From: Candidatus Rifleibacteriota bacterium | GTDB lineage: Bacteria; Muiribacteriota; Ozemobacteria; Ozemobacterales; Ozemobacteraceae | NCBI GenBank assembly: GCA_018818125.1 | Contig: JAHISQ010000142.1 | Coordinates: 1-49,828 of the forward strand | Reading direction: 5' to 3' | Length of the DNA stretch: 49,828 nucleotides | Part shown: in pieces, positions 14,900 through 24,227 of the stretch | Layout: every line of letters begins with the position of its first letter | Position numbering within the stretch: the stretch's first letter is position 1 | Position numbers and translations under genes: made by a program | Notes under the pieces: generated by a model | The model's input: the letters and a program-made list of their open reading frames with translations, nothing else | Database searches by the model: none | Told to the model about the DNA's origin: nothing

Positions 14900-16348
14900 A
14901 TGAAAAAACGCGCAATGACTCTGGTAGAGGTGATGGTCGGGGTTTTTCTGGCCAGTCTGGTTTTAGGCGGCGGCTTTCAGATTTTCAATGCTTCGCAGCG
15001 AAAAGTTTCGCGGGCGGCTACGCAGCAGACGCTGGCCAGTGAGGTCAGAAATGCGCTGAAGGTGATGGCCCAGGATTTTAAGGCAGTTAAAGCTGACAGC
15101 CTTGAAGTTAATTCTACCGAAAATGCTAACAGTGCGGTTATCAAGTTTGACCGCTATCTGGTTACCGGTGAAGGTGATCAGGAAAAGTTGGCTTTTGACC
15201 GCTTTGAGAGTGTTGTTTACGAGTTCCGCAAGCCGTTTTTGACGCGAACTGTTGCTGGCTCAGCCCGTACTATCGCTCGTCACGTGGATTCGGTGGCGTT
15301 TTCCCGACCAGAGGCTCCCGGCGATGAGGTTCCTGCTGGTGGTCAGATTAACTACGATGAAGGTTGGGCGGCGCGCATGGATATCAACATGACCGCCAGT
15401 CGTAAGATACCGGGATCAGTTGATATGGCCAGCCATACCGAGCGTGTTTCAGTGTTTATGATCGAAGAATATTATCGTCTGATTAACAAGAATCGGTTTC
15501 TGTCTATGGCGACCTTGTCAAAAGATGATGGGGCAAAGGTTATTGATGAAGAGTTTGATTTTGACGCTTCGTTTCAAGAAGTACTGGATCCTGAAGAGCT
15601 GGCAAAATTGTCTGTGAAACAGCTCGAAGAGCTTCTGAAAGTTCAGAATTCTTCGCTTACTGAGGTGCAGGAAAAACTGACTCAGGTTGATGAATCAATT
15701 GATGGTGTTGACACGCGCGGCGATCGCACCTGGTATACGCTTTGGCTTGGCAAGGCTCCGACTGAGGTGACCGCTTTGCAGAAGGATCTTAGGAACCACA
15801 CTGAGGTTAAAGCTCTTGAAAACGATCTTGAACAAATTGATGCTACTATTGTGTCTTACGAGAATAAAAATTTGCAGAACTCTTTTGCTCGCGCCGGCAT
15901 AAACATTGACACCATGGACAGGACTTCAAAGGAATACAGTGATCTCAAGGAAGCCTATGATATCAAAATGCGTGATTACAGCATGAAAGAAGCGCATGAT
16001 GCTGGTAAGAAGGAGGGAGACGCTGAATATGTAAGCATTTCCGATTCTTTTAATCCGGCTAATCTTCAGTGTGGTGTTGTTAAAACTTCAGATGGCAAGC
16101 AGGAATCTTTTACTGAAACCGCTGAAGACTTCGCAATTAGAAAAGAAAAGGCAGAGACAATCTATGCTAATCTGCAAAAAATTGATCTGAGCTGGCGCGA
16201 GGAGAAGGGTGCCGAATTGGAAGTAAAAAAATACACGGCTGCCAAAGACTTGCGCGATCTCGCCGAAACCAAGTTAAGTTTTGCCAGACAGCGCGATGGC
16301 AATGAGAAAAATATTGTAGAAATTAATAAGGCACTGAAAAACGCCTGA
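14900..16348 (+). CDS. prepilin-type protein with coiled-coil C-terminal extension (GspJ/PilW-like)
   Basis: The 482-residue protein starts MKKRA then MTLVEVMVGVFLASLVLGGG, a prepilin signal with Ala before the cut and Glu at +5. Residues ~30-200 look like a GspJ/PilW minor pseudopilin domain (NALKVMAQDFKAVKAD, then a stretch of strands). From about residue 230 to the end the sequence is unusual for this family: highly charged and predicted helical (QLEELLKVQNSSLTEVQEKL, ENDLEQIDATIVSYENKN), so probably a coiled coil. GspJ is normally ~200 residues, so the tail is an addition. A GGGAGGGGAG ribosome site lies just before the ATG. It is the last gene of the operon, followed by a terminator. Confidence 0.78.
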   Translation: MKKRAMTLVEVMVGVFLASLVLGGGFQIFNASQRKVSRAATQQTLASEVRNALKVMAQDFKAVKADSLEVNSTENANSAVIKFDRYLVTGEGDQEKLAFDRFESVVYEFRKPFLTRTVAGSARTIARHVDSVAFSRPEAPGDEVPAGGQINYDEGWAARMDINMTASRKIPGSVDMASHTERVSVFMIEEYYRLINKNRFLSMATLSKDDGAKVIDEEFDFDASFQEVLDPEELAKLSVKQLEELLKVQNSSLTEVQEKLTQVDESIDGVDTRGDRTWYTLWLGKAPTEVTALQKDLRNHTEVKALENDLEQIDATIVSYENKNLQNSFARAGINIDTMDRTSKEYSDLKEAYDIKMRDYSMKEAHDAGKKEGDAEYVSISDSFNPANLQCGVVKTSDGKQESFTETAEDFAIRKEKAETIYANLQKIDLSWREEKGAELEVKKYTAAKDLRDLAETKLSFARQRDGNEKNIVEINKALKNA

Positions 16349-16386
16349 TTGATTCGTGTTCATAAATTGTCGCACAGACATAAAAT

Positions 16387-16428
16387 CGTAGGGGTTCAAC
16401 CGGTTGAACCCCTACGGTTATTTTTTAT
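16387..16428 (+). terminator. perfect 30-bp palindrome, rho-independent terminator
   Basis: Positions 16387-16416 are a perfect self-complementary sequence; each 15-nt half reads CGTAGGGGTTCAACC or its complement. A T-rich run (TTATTTTTTAT) follows. It ends the pseudopilin operon before the peptidase gene. Confidence 0.8.
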
Positions 16429-16479
16429 AAGATTATTGCCGATAGCACAGCCTGAAATGTTGTTGCAGGAAGTTTTATA

Positions 16480-19400
16480 TTGTTAATAAATAACCGCAGA
16501 TTCTCTGTTTATCTGGCTTTGCTGTTGGTCGTGCTTACGCTTTCCTCTGGTTGTGGTGGTGGCGATGGTGGTCTGTCTGACTGGGCAAAGCCAGAGCAGG
16601 TAACAGTCGTATCCAATCTGGGCGGACAGATTTTGCCGCCGATCTCGGGAGCTACTCTGCAGGCATCATTTGCGTTGCTTTCGGTCGATGGAACCCGTGT
16701 AATTGTTGAAGAAAAGCCAGAATTCAGCACAGTTGTTGATAGCCAGGGTAAATTCGTTATCAAAAATCTGCCGGTTGGCAAGTATCATCTTGTGGCACAG
16801 ACGGTTTCTGGTACTACCGCGTATAAACAGCGCTCGGATCTGATAAATTTGACCGGGCAGTATGAGACGCAGGAACTGGCACAGCCAATACCTCTGGTAG
16901 TTGCTCCTTACAGCGTCAGAATAAATGTCAGCGATCTCATCAGTGGCAACCCTGTTTCTAGTGCCAAGCTTACCGTGTGGGGTACAGACTATCTGACCTC
17001 AGCCAATGGCGACACCGAAGTCGGGCCACTACCTTCTGGCTTCTGGCCAATGCGGGTTGAGGCGACTGGTTATATGCCGGCAGTTATTCATCCGGGGTTT
17101 CAACTGCAGCGCCAGGCTCAGTTGCGCATAAGGCTCACGCCTCTTAACGCAACCGAGCGCAATCAGGCTCCGGTGGTCGAGATCGAACAGGGATTTACCA
17201 GCATCAAAACTAACGAGAGTGTTACCTTTTATGCCGCAGGATTTGACGCTGATGGAGATATCGTAACCTATGGCTGGCATGCTTCTCGTGGCAGCTTTTC
17301 TTATGACTCTGGCAGTAGTGTGGTTTATACGTCGCCAACCAGCACCGGCACCGTGCAGATAACTCTTACCGGGAAAGACAGTAAAAACGCGGACGGAATT
17401 GCTGTTTTGTCTCTGGAAATTCTTTCTGGTAGCAGTCTGCCGCCGAATCCTCGCAATCAGGCACCGTTGGCGGCCAGTGATCCTTTTCCGACCAATCTGA
17501 CCAACAACCTTGGAACAGATGTTGTTCTGCGCTGGACAGGCAGTGATCCGGACAATGACCCGCTGACTTATGATCTGCTGATTGCTACTCAAGGAGCTGA
17601 TCTCAAGATTGCCGCCAGTAATCTCGAAGATAGCAATTATCGCCTTACCAGTTTGCGGCCTGATCAGATCTATTTCTGGAAGGTGATCAGCCGAGATATT
17701 TATGATGCAGTTTCGCCTGATTCTCAGATCTGGCAGTTCAAGACTGGTACAGCATACAACGCAACGCCATATCAGCCGAAAAATCCTGTGCCAGAAGATC
17801 TTGCCTACGATCAACTCCCAGCCCTCAAGTTCAGCTGGACTGGCGGTGACCCGGATGTTGACGATACGGTTACTTATTCTTTCTACATCTCGACTGACTC
17901 GAAAAATCTAGAACTGGTCGCTACAACTCGTAACACAAGTTCTGAGTTAGATGGCCTGGCCTTGGGGCAGACTTATTACTGGCGGGTTGTTGCTGCCGAT
18001 GATCGCGGCAAAGAGACGCCAGGCCCCGTATGGCGATTCAGCACTTACTCTGCACCAAATCAGCCTCCTTCTGACCCGGTTGCCGTTTATCCGGCAAGCG
18101 GCGCAGTTAACGTGCCCATTGATGTGCAGTTGCAATGGAGTTCGAGCGACCCAGACAATGATGAGATTACTTATGATCTGTTTGTTGGTAAGACTTTTCC
18201 GCTCGCCAAGGTTGTCTCAGACCAGGCTGGGCCATCTTATCTACCCGAGCAGTCTGCTTACTATGAATTTTTGACCAGATACTACTGGCAGGTGGTGGCC
18301 AGAGACAGTCGCGGACTGACCAACGAGAACTCGCCGATCTGGTCGTTTACCACATCGGATAAGACCAATCTCTCGCCATATGTGCCGAAAGCTCTGACGC
18401 CAGCAGCTAATGCCGTTGATGTTGCGCTCAGGCCTGTTTTTTCATGGACAGGTGGTGATCCAGATGGTGATCAAGTTGTTTATGACCTCTATCTTGATTC
18501 AGTATCGCCGCCATTACAGGTGGTTGCGGCAAATCTTGCTCTGGAGCGTTGGACTCCCGATGCCGATCTGAGCGAGGGTGTCCATTATTATTGGTCTATT
18601 GTAGCCCGTGACGTTAGTGGCAAAGAAACTCGTTCAGAAATTTACTCCTTTTTTGCCAGAACCGCCCTGGATTCGACACCGCCGACTTTGATCAGCGTGG
18701 CGCCGGCGAACGGTGCGGTGGATGTTGAGCAAACTGCAGTTTTGCGCATAGTCTTCAGTGAGCCTGTTATAAAAGATACTGCCATCGCAGCACTTAGCTT
18801 GTCGCCGTCTGTCAGCGGCAACTGGGCGTGGGAAGACGACTTTACTCTAAGTTTTTTGCCTGCTTCCCCCTGGCGTTCAGGTAGTTATAATCAGCTTACG
18901 ATTGCCAGCAGCACTGTAAGGGATCTTGCCACTAACATCATGCTGACTGGTTCCGTATACCGTTTTACCATCGTTACACCTGTGCCGGTGCCGAGCAGTC
19001 ATCGCTCAAGCGGATTTCCGGTGCAGGCAAACGTAAATGAAACGGTGAAATCAGAGGTGTCAGGGTTGATGTCGGGCTCAAAATCGTATGCGCTGGCGGT
19101 AGCTTCACCGAACAGCTCCAATTTTGACATTAAGGCAAGCATTGTTGCACAGCCGATCATTACTGATCCGGGATCGGCGTTTCGTGAGTTTGAACGCTAT
19201 GCCGCGAGCAGAACGCCGTCAGAGCCTATTGTCAGCGCGTCAGCTGAGCCGGCGCCGATGGCTGCACCTCAGGTAGGGGTAAGTGAAAGTTTTTATATTC
19301 CGGTTTATGGTTCGGTGGCTACGACAACAGCATTTCCGAATAATGTAATTCAGGCAACCTGCCTTGGTTTGACCGATCAGACTGCAATTTATGTTGATGA

Positions 19401-20343
19401 TTCAATCTCGAACCCCTCAATGACCTTGGTAGCTGATGTGCGCAAGCGCTTCGAAGAAGTCATACGCATAAGGATTAGAGATTATTTTGGTCAGGAACCG
19501 GCTCAGGGGCCTGATGGCGAAAGTCGATTGACTATTCTGCTGACCAGTTCGATGGCCGATGGCATTCTGGGTATTTTTTATGGCGTTGATCTTTCGGCAC
19601 GGAATCCATCCGATATTCAGTTGCGCGAAAGCAATGGCCGTAAAATTCTATATGTAAAATATAGTGTCAGCAGCGATGTTACACGCTATGGCACCATGGC
19701 GCACGAATTTCAGCACATGGTCAACTATTGGCAGAAAAAGCTCAACGGTGGCAATTTTGAGGCAACCTGGCTGAATGAGGGTATGTCGAAATTTGCCGAA
19801 GAAGCCTGTGGATACGGTATTTTGCAAGGTGATGAAAATACCGCCAGTTTAATTAAGCTGACGCAGCAAAACTTCGCCACTCTTTCGCTTACCAACTGGT
19901 CTGGTCTTAACAGTTACGGGTTATCCTACCTTTTTGTCCGGTTTCTGGCTCAGGAAAACCGCTATGGCACAACCTATCGCGAAACTACCAGGGCTCTGAC
20001 CAGCTCTTCTCTAACTGGCACTGCCAACGTTGCGGCCATTACCGCTGAGGCTTTCGACATAACCCTCGCCAAATTTGGGTTGAGTCTTTATCTGAATCGG
20101 TATCAGTCTGCTGACAGCAAGGATTACGGGTTGTCAGGGCTTAATCTGCAGGGTTTCTATTCGAGCGTGACTTTACCAGGATTTATACCCCAGGCGCTGA
20201 CAACATCATCGGTTACCGTGCCTTTGGGAGCCAATGCGCTTCGCTGTTTTGTAAGAACCAGCACGGGAGCTGCCACAACTAATATAGAGGTAACTCCTAC
20301 TTCCGGCGGACTCAAACTTTGGTTTTTCGATCAGCGCCCTTGA
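16480..20343 (+). CDS. large lipoprotein with four FN3-like repeats and an M30-type zinc peptidase domain
   Basis: The 1287-residue protein has a lipoprotein signal peptide with lipobox LSSGC, so it is likely lipid-anchored outside the cytoplasm. Domains in order: a carboxypeptidase-regulatory-like region (~40-225, KFVIKNLPVGKYHLVAQT); a PKD-like domain (~230-320, PVVEIEQG, GFDADGDIVTYGW); four FN3-like repeats of ~100 residues (~326-728), each with a SDPDND- or GDPD-type motif and a YYWRVVA-like strand; a bacterial Ig-like domain (~731-835, TPPTLISVAPANGAVDV); and a C-terminal peptidase. The last has HEFQH at 1075-1079 and LNEG with Glu1100, matching gluzincin M30 (hyicolysin-like) enzymes. 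The start is TTG at 16480, with AGGA upstream. Its substrate is unknown; a surface protein-degrading or processing role is likely. Confidence 0.85.
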   Translation: MLINNRRFSVYLALLLVVLTLSSGCGGGDGGLSDWAKPEQVTVVSNLGGQILPPISGATLQASFALLSVDGTRVIVEEKPEFSTVVDSQGKFVIKNLPVGKYHLVAQTVSGTTAYKQRSDLINLTGQYETQELAQPIPLVVAPYSVRINVSDLISGNPVSSAKLTVWGTDYLTSANGDTEVGPLPSGFWPMRVEATGYMPAVIHPGFQLQRQAQLRIRLTPLNATERNQAPVVEIEQGFTSIKTNESVTFYAAGFDADGDIVTYGWHASRGSFSYDSGSSVVYTSPTSTGTVQITLTGKDSKNADGIAVLSLEILSGSSLPPNPRNQAPLAASDPFPTNLTNNLGTDVVLRWTGSDPDNDPLTYDLLIATQGADLKIAASNLEDSNYRLTSLRPDQIYFWKVISRDIYDAVSPDSQIWQFKTGTAYNATPYQPKNPVPEDLAYDQLPALKFSWTGGDPDVDDTVTYSFYISTDSKNLELVATTRNTSSELDGLALGQTYYWRVVAADDRGKETPGPVWRFSTYSAPNQPPSDPVAVYPASGAVNVPIDVQLQWSSSDPDNDEITYDLFVGKTFPLAKVVSDQAGPSYLPEQSAYYEFLTRYYWQVVARDSRGLTNENSPIWSFTTSDKTNLSPYVPKALTPAANAVDVALRPVFSWTGGDPDGDQVVYDLYLDSVSPPLQVVAANLALERWTPDADLSEGVHYYWSIVARDVSGKETRSEIYSFFARTALDSTPPTLISVAPANGAVDVEQTAVLRIVFSEPVIKDTAIAALSLSPSVSGNWAWEDDFTLSFLPASPWRSGSYNQLTIASSTVRDLATNIMLTGSVYRFTIVTPVPVPSSHRSSGFPVQANVNETVKSEVSGLMSGSKSYALAVASPNSSNFDIKASIVAQPIITDPGSAFREFERYAASRTPSEPIVSASAEPAPMAAPQVGVSESFYIPVYGSVATTTAFPNNVIQATCLGLTDQTAIYVDDSISNPSMTLVADVRKRFEEVIRIRIRDYFGQEPAQGPDGESRLTILLTSSMADGILGIFYGVDLSARNPSDIQLRESNGRKILYVKYSVSSDVTRYGTMAHEFQHMVNYWQKKLNGGNFEATWLNEGMSKFAEEACGYGILQGDENTASLIKLTQQNFATLSLTNWSGLNSYGLSYLFVRFLAQENRYGTTYRETTRALTSSSLTGTANVAAITAEAFDITLAKFGLSLYLNRYQSADSKDYGLSGLNLQGFYSSVTLPGFIPQALTTSSVTVPLGANALRCFVRTSTGAATTNIEVTPTSGGLKLWFFDQRP

Positions 20344-20423
20344 AGAGGGCGGTAAAGTTCGTCTGGCACTAGATCGGTAGAGGTCGGCGCAAGGCTTATC
20401 TGAAGCTGATTTTCTCTGGTCGT

Positions 20424-20561
20424 TCAGCCGACAAAAATCAGAAAAAAAGTTGTCAGCATAAAGATCCAGATAGAAACAATCGAGATCAGGTTCCAGTCTA
20501 ATTCCTGTTCGACTAGCTCTAGAAGGCTTCGGGTGTCTTTTTTTTCTGGCTGGTCATTCAT
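20424..20561 (-). CDS. 45-residue single-pass membrane protein overlapping the coiled-coil gene
   Basis: The small frame starts at ATG 20559-20561, which overlaps the stop (TGA, 20554-20556) of the coiled-coil gene by 8 nt, an arrangement that suggests translational coupling. The product has a charged N-terminus (MNDQPEKKDTRSLLELVEQE) and one hydrophobic segment near the end (ISIVSIWIFMLTTFFLIF). No family is recognised. It is short enough to be chance, but the overlap, the charge/hydrophobic layout and its place before a convergent gene argue for a real gene. The larger frame that opens upstream is not used. Confidence 0.5.
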   Translation of the reverse strand: MNDQPEKKDTRSLLELVEQELDWNLISIVSIWIFMLTTFFLIFVG

Positions 20562-22107
20562 CGCTTGTAATGAAGGTTCTTTCGGCGCTTGAAAGTAGTG
20601 ACTGGCGCTTGGCCAGTTCGACGTTGCCGGGATATTCTCGGGAGATATACGCAATAAGAGCACTGGCAGCCTTGAGATTGCCTTGATCGATCAATTTGTC
20701 GAGCAGCAGTATGTTGGGCTCAAGTTCAGTGGGGTGTGGCGGCATGTCGCGTTTGCTGGTGCCATCAGGAGCCGTCAGCTCAAGCCCGCATTTCGGGCAG
20801 AAATATTCGTGTGGCCGGCAGGCGTTGAAGCATTCGGTGCAATTGAATACTGATTTGCCGACCCAGACAACTGCTTTTTGAATCAAGCGGTTCCCGGAAA
20901 CGAAGCCTGGGCCTTCTTCCTTGATAATTACATTGTCTGGAAGAAAATCATTTTTAAATGCTTTGGCTGCTTTATGTTGCTTGCCGTCAAAGGTTTCACC
21001 AATAGTTAGAATTCGTTGAATGGCATTTGATTTTTCGAGAATTGCTATTGAATCGCGAGCCCGAGAGTAAACATCGCGATTTTCGGGGCTCTGAGCGAGC
21101 CGATTTGCGGTAGTGCTGAGTGTTTCAAATAGATAGACACACTCCTCGGGAGCAAACGAAAAACGCTCGGACTTGGTGTTGGCTTCGCGTGACTTGATGA
21201 CGCTACGCAGGGTTGCTTCAAGATCGACAATGCGCTGCTGCATCTGTTCTTTTTCGAGAAGTGCAGCTTCCGGGTTAGCCCGGGCAACAGTTGTACGCAA
21301 CTTCATTGCCTCAGTTTGCGCCTCAACGAGAGCCTTCTCCATGTAGCTCATTTTGGCTTCGTAGGCCGCCATATTGTTGCGATAAGCATCAGCTGAGGGC
21401 AGGACGCTGAGCTCTCCTTCGAGTTCGCTGATTCTGGTTCTCAGAATCGAGTTCTCGTTGCGGGCAGCAGAAATCTCGGCAAGCTGGTTTTTGAGAGAAT
21501 CTATCTCTGACTTGTCCATTTTCATGGCTTCCATCAGAGCTTCTTTGCCCTTGCTCAACTCAACATCTTTGTTCTGAAGAGCTTGTCGCAGTTGATGGAT
21601 TGTTTCTTCACCCTTGTTTAGACGGGTTTCAAGATCGGAAATGTCTGCTTTCAGGTCTTCATAAACAGACTCGTCTACAGTGGTGTTGGTAATGATCGAA
21701 ACAGGCTTGCTTAGAAGATTCTCGATCTCTTTTTTCAGCTGATCCACTTGTTCGATCAATGCTGCTTCGGTTTTCTGCTTCTTTAGTAGCTCATCCTGGT
21801 AATTTAAAAACTTATCGCTAGTATCTTGAATCTTGTTCATTTCCATGAACAAAGATTCTTCAAGCTTGGCGTTGGTATTTTTAAGGGCTTCGAGCTCGTG
21901 CTCAAGCTTTATGTAGTCTTCTGTGGCGCGTGGATCGTGATACGCGGATCCCTCAAGTTGAACAATAGTCGACCTGAGAGTAAAGGTCATGCTCTGAACC
22001 TGCCGCAATACATCATCTTTAGCTTCTTTGGAGCTGAGCGAAGGGACTTGTCCTTTGAGGTAGACAAGCAGATTTCTCACTATTTCGTCAAAAGCCAGAG
22101 ATTTCAC
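20554..22107 (-). CDS. long coiled-coil protein with C-terminal zinc ribbon
   Basis: The 517-residue protein has a helical N-terminal domain (~1-60), then a long coiled coil (~65-310) with heptad-rich text such as LEHELEALKNTNAKLEESL and IVDLEATLRSVIKSREAN. A globular part follows (~315-435). Near 440-465 there is a zinc ribbon with paired cysteines (CTEC, then CPKC). The C-terminal ~50 residues are helical. The protein looks cytoplasmic, without signal peptide or membrane segment, so a scaffold or DNA/protein-binding role is likely but unproved. The start is GTG at 22105-22107, with a GGAA-type site upstream. Its last 8 nt overlap the small membrane ORF downstream. Confidence 0.75.
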   Translation of the reverse strand: MKSLAFDEIVRNLLVYLKGQVPSLSSKEAKDDVLRQVQSMTFTLRSTIVQLEGSAYHDPRATEDYIKLEHELEALKNTNAKLEESLFMEMNKIQDTSDKFLNYQDELLKKQKTEAALIEQVDQLKKEIENLLSKPVSIITNTTVDESVYEDLKADISDLETRLNKGEETIHQLRQALQNKDVELSKGKEALMEAMKMDKSEIDSLKNQLAEISAARNENSILRTRISELEGELSVLPSADAYRNNMAAYEAKMSYMEKALVEAQTEAMKLRTTVARANPEAALLEKEQMQQRIVDLEATLRSVIKSREANTKSERFSFAPEECVYLFETLSTTANRLAQSPENRDVYSRARDSIAILEKSNAIQRILTIGETFDGKQHKAAKAFKNDFLPDNVIIKEEGPGFVSGNRLIQKAVVWVGKSVFNCTECFNACRPHEYFCPKCGLELTAPDGTSKRDMPPHPTELEPNILLLDKLIDQGNLKAASALIAYISREYPGNVELAKRQSLLSSAERTFITSDE

Positions 22108-22174
22108 TGTTATTTTCCGGTTTAGTCGTTTTAATGTTTGAGATTACTTTAAAAGGTGTGCTTTTGCAAGTCAG

Positions 22175-23251
22175 TTATTTGTCAGCCTTCTTAAACCTGT
22201 ATACACCATGAGCTATCATGTAAGCAACTGCAGTTAAGGTAACTATAATAAGTATATCGTCATTTATTGTAACTTTGGAAAGATCAAGAAACATTGCTTT
22301 TCGTAAAGCCGAAAAAATATAGGTGGATGGCACAAAGGGGGCGACAGAGCGCACAATGTCACTCGAGTGCTGAAGACTGGGAACCATTTGAAAGAATAGA
22401 AAAAGAGTAGTGCCAATGGCATTGACAGCTGCCTGGGTCTTGGCAAAATTCGCTATTATAAGGCCAGTAAAAATGGTCATCAAAGATCCGCAAAAAATAA
22501 CCAGCAGAAGATAGCCACTGTTCTCGCTCCACTTTTGATTTATGCTGAGCATGACAACAGTAGTAGTGACTGCCAGAAAAAGGCTGAAAAGCGATTTGCC
22601 GGTAATGAATTCGCTAGTTTTGATGGGTGTTAGAAAAATTGCGTTGAGCGTTCCTTTTTCGCGCTCTTCTACAATGGCCATGGGTAGTGCAAGAAAACCA
22701 ACCATGCCCATCGCCATGACCATCAGCATCGGAAACATACTGTCTGCCAATGCATTCGCGTTGCTGGTGCTGCCAGCAACCGCTTCTACTCTAAATTCAA
22801 AGGGAAGAGGTGGCGGCGTTATTGCCAGCTGAGAGCGAATTTCTGCTTCAAATACGCTTTTTAGAGTTTCGACACCAAAATCCGGGATGTGCGGAGGGTA
22901 GAGCAGGGTGACAGGCTGGTTTTTAGTTGCCCGCGCCGAAATGATTTCGGGGAGAATGATGCCGAAGCGCACCTTGCCTTCCAGGATTGCAGACTCCAGA
23001 TCCTGCCTGTTCTGAAAAAATGTGATTTTTTTGCTGAGGCCCTTTTCGATAAGAGACTCGATCAATGGCTGTTGGGGACTACTGATGATGCCGATTTCCG
23101 GTAGTGCTGCAGCGGTTTTGCTCCCACTCATAACATTTGTGAACAGGAGTGAAAGAATGATCGGGGTTAACACCATTAGAATGACCTGATAATTTTTCAG
23201 GCTGTCGAGAAGATCTTTGCGAAGTATTGCCAGAATTGTTCTGTAGCTCAT
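22175..23251 (-). CDS. ABC-2-type transporter permease
   Basis: The 358-residue protein has the ABC-2 layout: one membrane helix near the N-terminus (residues ~20-40, YQVILMVLTPIILSLLF), a ~150-residue extracytoplasmic domain, then five or so closely spaced helices. The second half contains ALPMAIVEEREKGTLNAIFLTPIK, the conserved ExREKGT region that contacts the ATPase. It is the inner-membrane half of an exporter of the NatB/YhhJ type; the substrate (drug, lipid or polysaccharide) cannot be told. Its ATG overlaps the end of the upstream ATP-binding gene by 4 nt, confirming they form one unit. Confidence 0.9.
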   Translation of the reverse strand: MSYRTILAILRKDLLDSLKNYQVILMVLTPIILSLLFTNVMSGSKTAAALPEIGIISSPQQPLIESLIEKGLSKKITFFQNRQDLESAILEGKVRFGIILPEIISARATKNQPVTLLYPPHIPDFGVETLKSVFEAEIRSQLAITPPPLPFEFRVEAVAGSTSNANALADSMFPMLMVMAMGMVGFLALPMAIVEEREKGTLNAIFLTPIKTSEFITGKSLFSLFLAVTTTVVMLSINQKWSENSGYLLLVIFCGSLMTIFTGLIIANFAKTQAAVNAIGTTLFLFFQMVPSLQHSSDIVRSVAPFVPSTYIFSALRKAMFLDLSKVTINDDILIIVTLTAVAYMIAHGVYRFKKADK

Positions 23252-24132
23252 GCTTCCGGTTCCTCAGAGTTCGATTTCCAGCGCGCGCCTGTAACATTCA
23301 TGAATACTTCCTCAAGAGTTGCTTCCTGAGAATGAATTTTGAGCAGTTGCCCAGAGCTGATAATCTGCGACAGGCTGGCCAGGTCTTGTTTGCTTTCGAG
23401 AGAGAAATCACTGGTCCGCTTTGTTTCGTTTTGCAGATACTCTACGATCACTGCTTTTCTACCAAAGTTTTTCTTGAGATTTTGCGGACTGTCGCAGGCT
23501 ACTATTTCTCCCAGATTCATAATAGCAAGGCGGTCGCATAGTTGGTCAGCTTCTCCCATATAATGCGTTGTAAGAAAAACAGTGGTGCCAGCATTTTTAA
23601 GCTTTTGCACCAGTTCTCTTATCAGTTGAGCAGAATGTGGGTCAAGGGCCGATGTTGGTTCGTCGAGGAAAAACAGGCGAGGGCAGTGTAAGAGGCCCCG
23701 GCCAATCAGTGCACGTTGGCGCAGGCCTCGGCTGAGATCTTTGCAGGCTTTGTGCTGGTGTTCGATCAGGAAAACTTCTGACAGCACTTCGTCTATTCTT
23801 GAAGAATCGACTTTGTTGAGGGCAGCGAAGAACTCAAGATTTTGTCGGATGGTGATTCGGTCGTAGAGATTCTGGTGGTCTGGCACTACTCCCACCAGAG
23901 TTCTGGTTTCAGCTAGTTGAGTTGGTACATCATAACCCAGAATGTTGATTCGGCCATTCTGAAACGGGATCTCGCCAATCATCATTCGTATGCTGGTTGT
24001 CTTGCCTGCCCCATTCGGGCCAAGAAATCCAAATATTTCGCCAGGTTGTACGTTGAAAGAAATACCCTTAACAACTTTTGTCTGGCCATAGGCCTTTTCC
24101 AAGCCTTCGACTTCTATTGCAAAATTCGCCAT
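23248..24132 (-). CDS. ABC transporter ATP-binding protein (ABC-2 partner)
   Basis: The 294-residue ATPase has all ABC motifs intact: Walker A GPNGAGKTT (38-46), signature LSRGLRQ (133-139), Walker B LFFLDEP (153-159) and the switch His in FLTTH (190). The ~75 C-terminal residues beyond the core form an added domain typical of CcmA/NatA-like exporter ATPases. It powers the permease encoded immediately downstream. It is divergently transcribed from the TadZ-TadA fusion, and the ~95-bp gap carries that gene's promoter. Confidence 0.93.
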   Translation of the reverse strand: MANFAIEVEGLEKAYGQTKVVKGISFNVQPGEIFGFLGPNGAGKTTSIRMMIGEIPFQNGRINILGYDVPTQLAETRTLVGVVPDHQNLYDRITIRQNLEFFAALNKVDSSRIDEVLSEVFLIEHQHKACKDLSRGLRQRALIGRGLLHCPRLFFLDEPTSALDPHSAQLIRELVQKLKNAGTTVFLTTHYMGEADQLCDRLAIMNLGEIVACDSPQNLKKNFGRKAVIVEYLQNETKRTSDFSLESKQDLASLSQIISSGQLLKIHSQEATLEEVFMNVTGARWKSNSEEPEA

Positions 24133-24177
24133 TCTGCCCGTCCTTTTAAAAATGTACCGACATTGGATTGTAACAGA

Positions 24178-24206
24178 TTGACAGTTTTAATGCATTGTGG
24201 TTGAAT
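24178..24206 (+). promoter_or_regulatory. sigma70-type promoter of the Tad-like operon
   Basis: A consensus TTGACA (24178-24183) and TTGAAT (24201-24206) are exactly 17 bp apart, about 20 nt before the start codon of the fusion ATPase gene, which has the ribosome site AGAGGAC. Confidence 0.6.
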
Positions 24207-24227
24207 GAATTTTAGAAAAGAGGACAA

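Noticed and set aside
16387..16416. Perfect palindrome as a tRNA-like or attachment site
   Set aside because: It is followed by a T-rich run and sits after an operon, so a terminator explains it; no tRNA arms can be drawn.
17029..17814. Minus-strand ORF of 261 residues
   Set aside because: It lies inside the peptidase lipoprotein gene, in the antisense of the FN3 repeats; no credible protein features.
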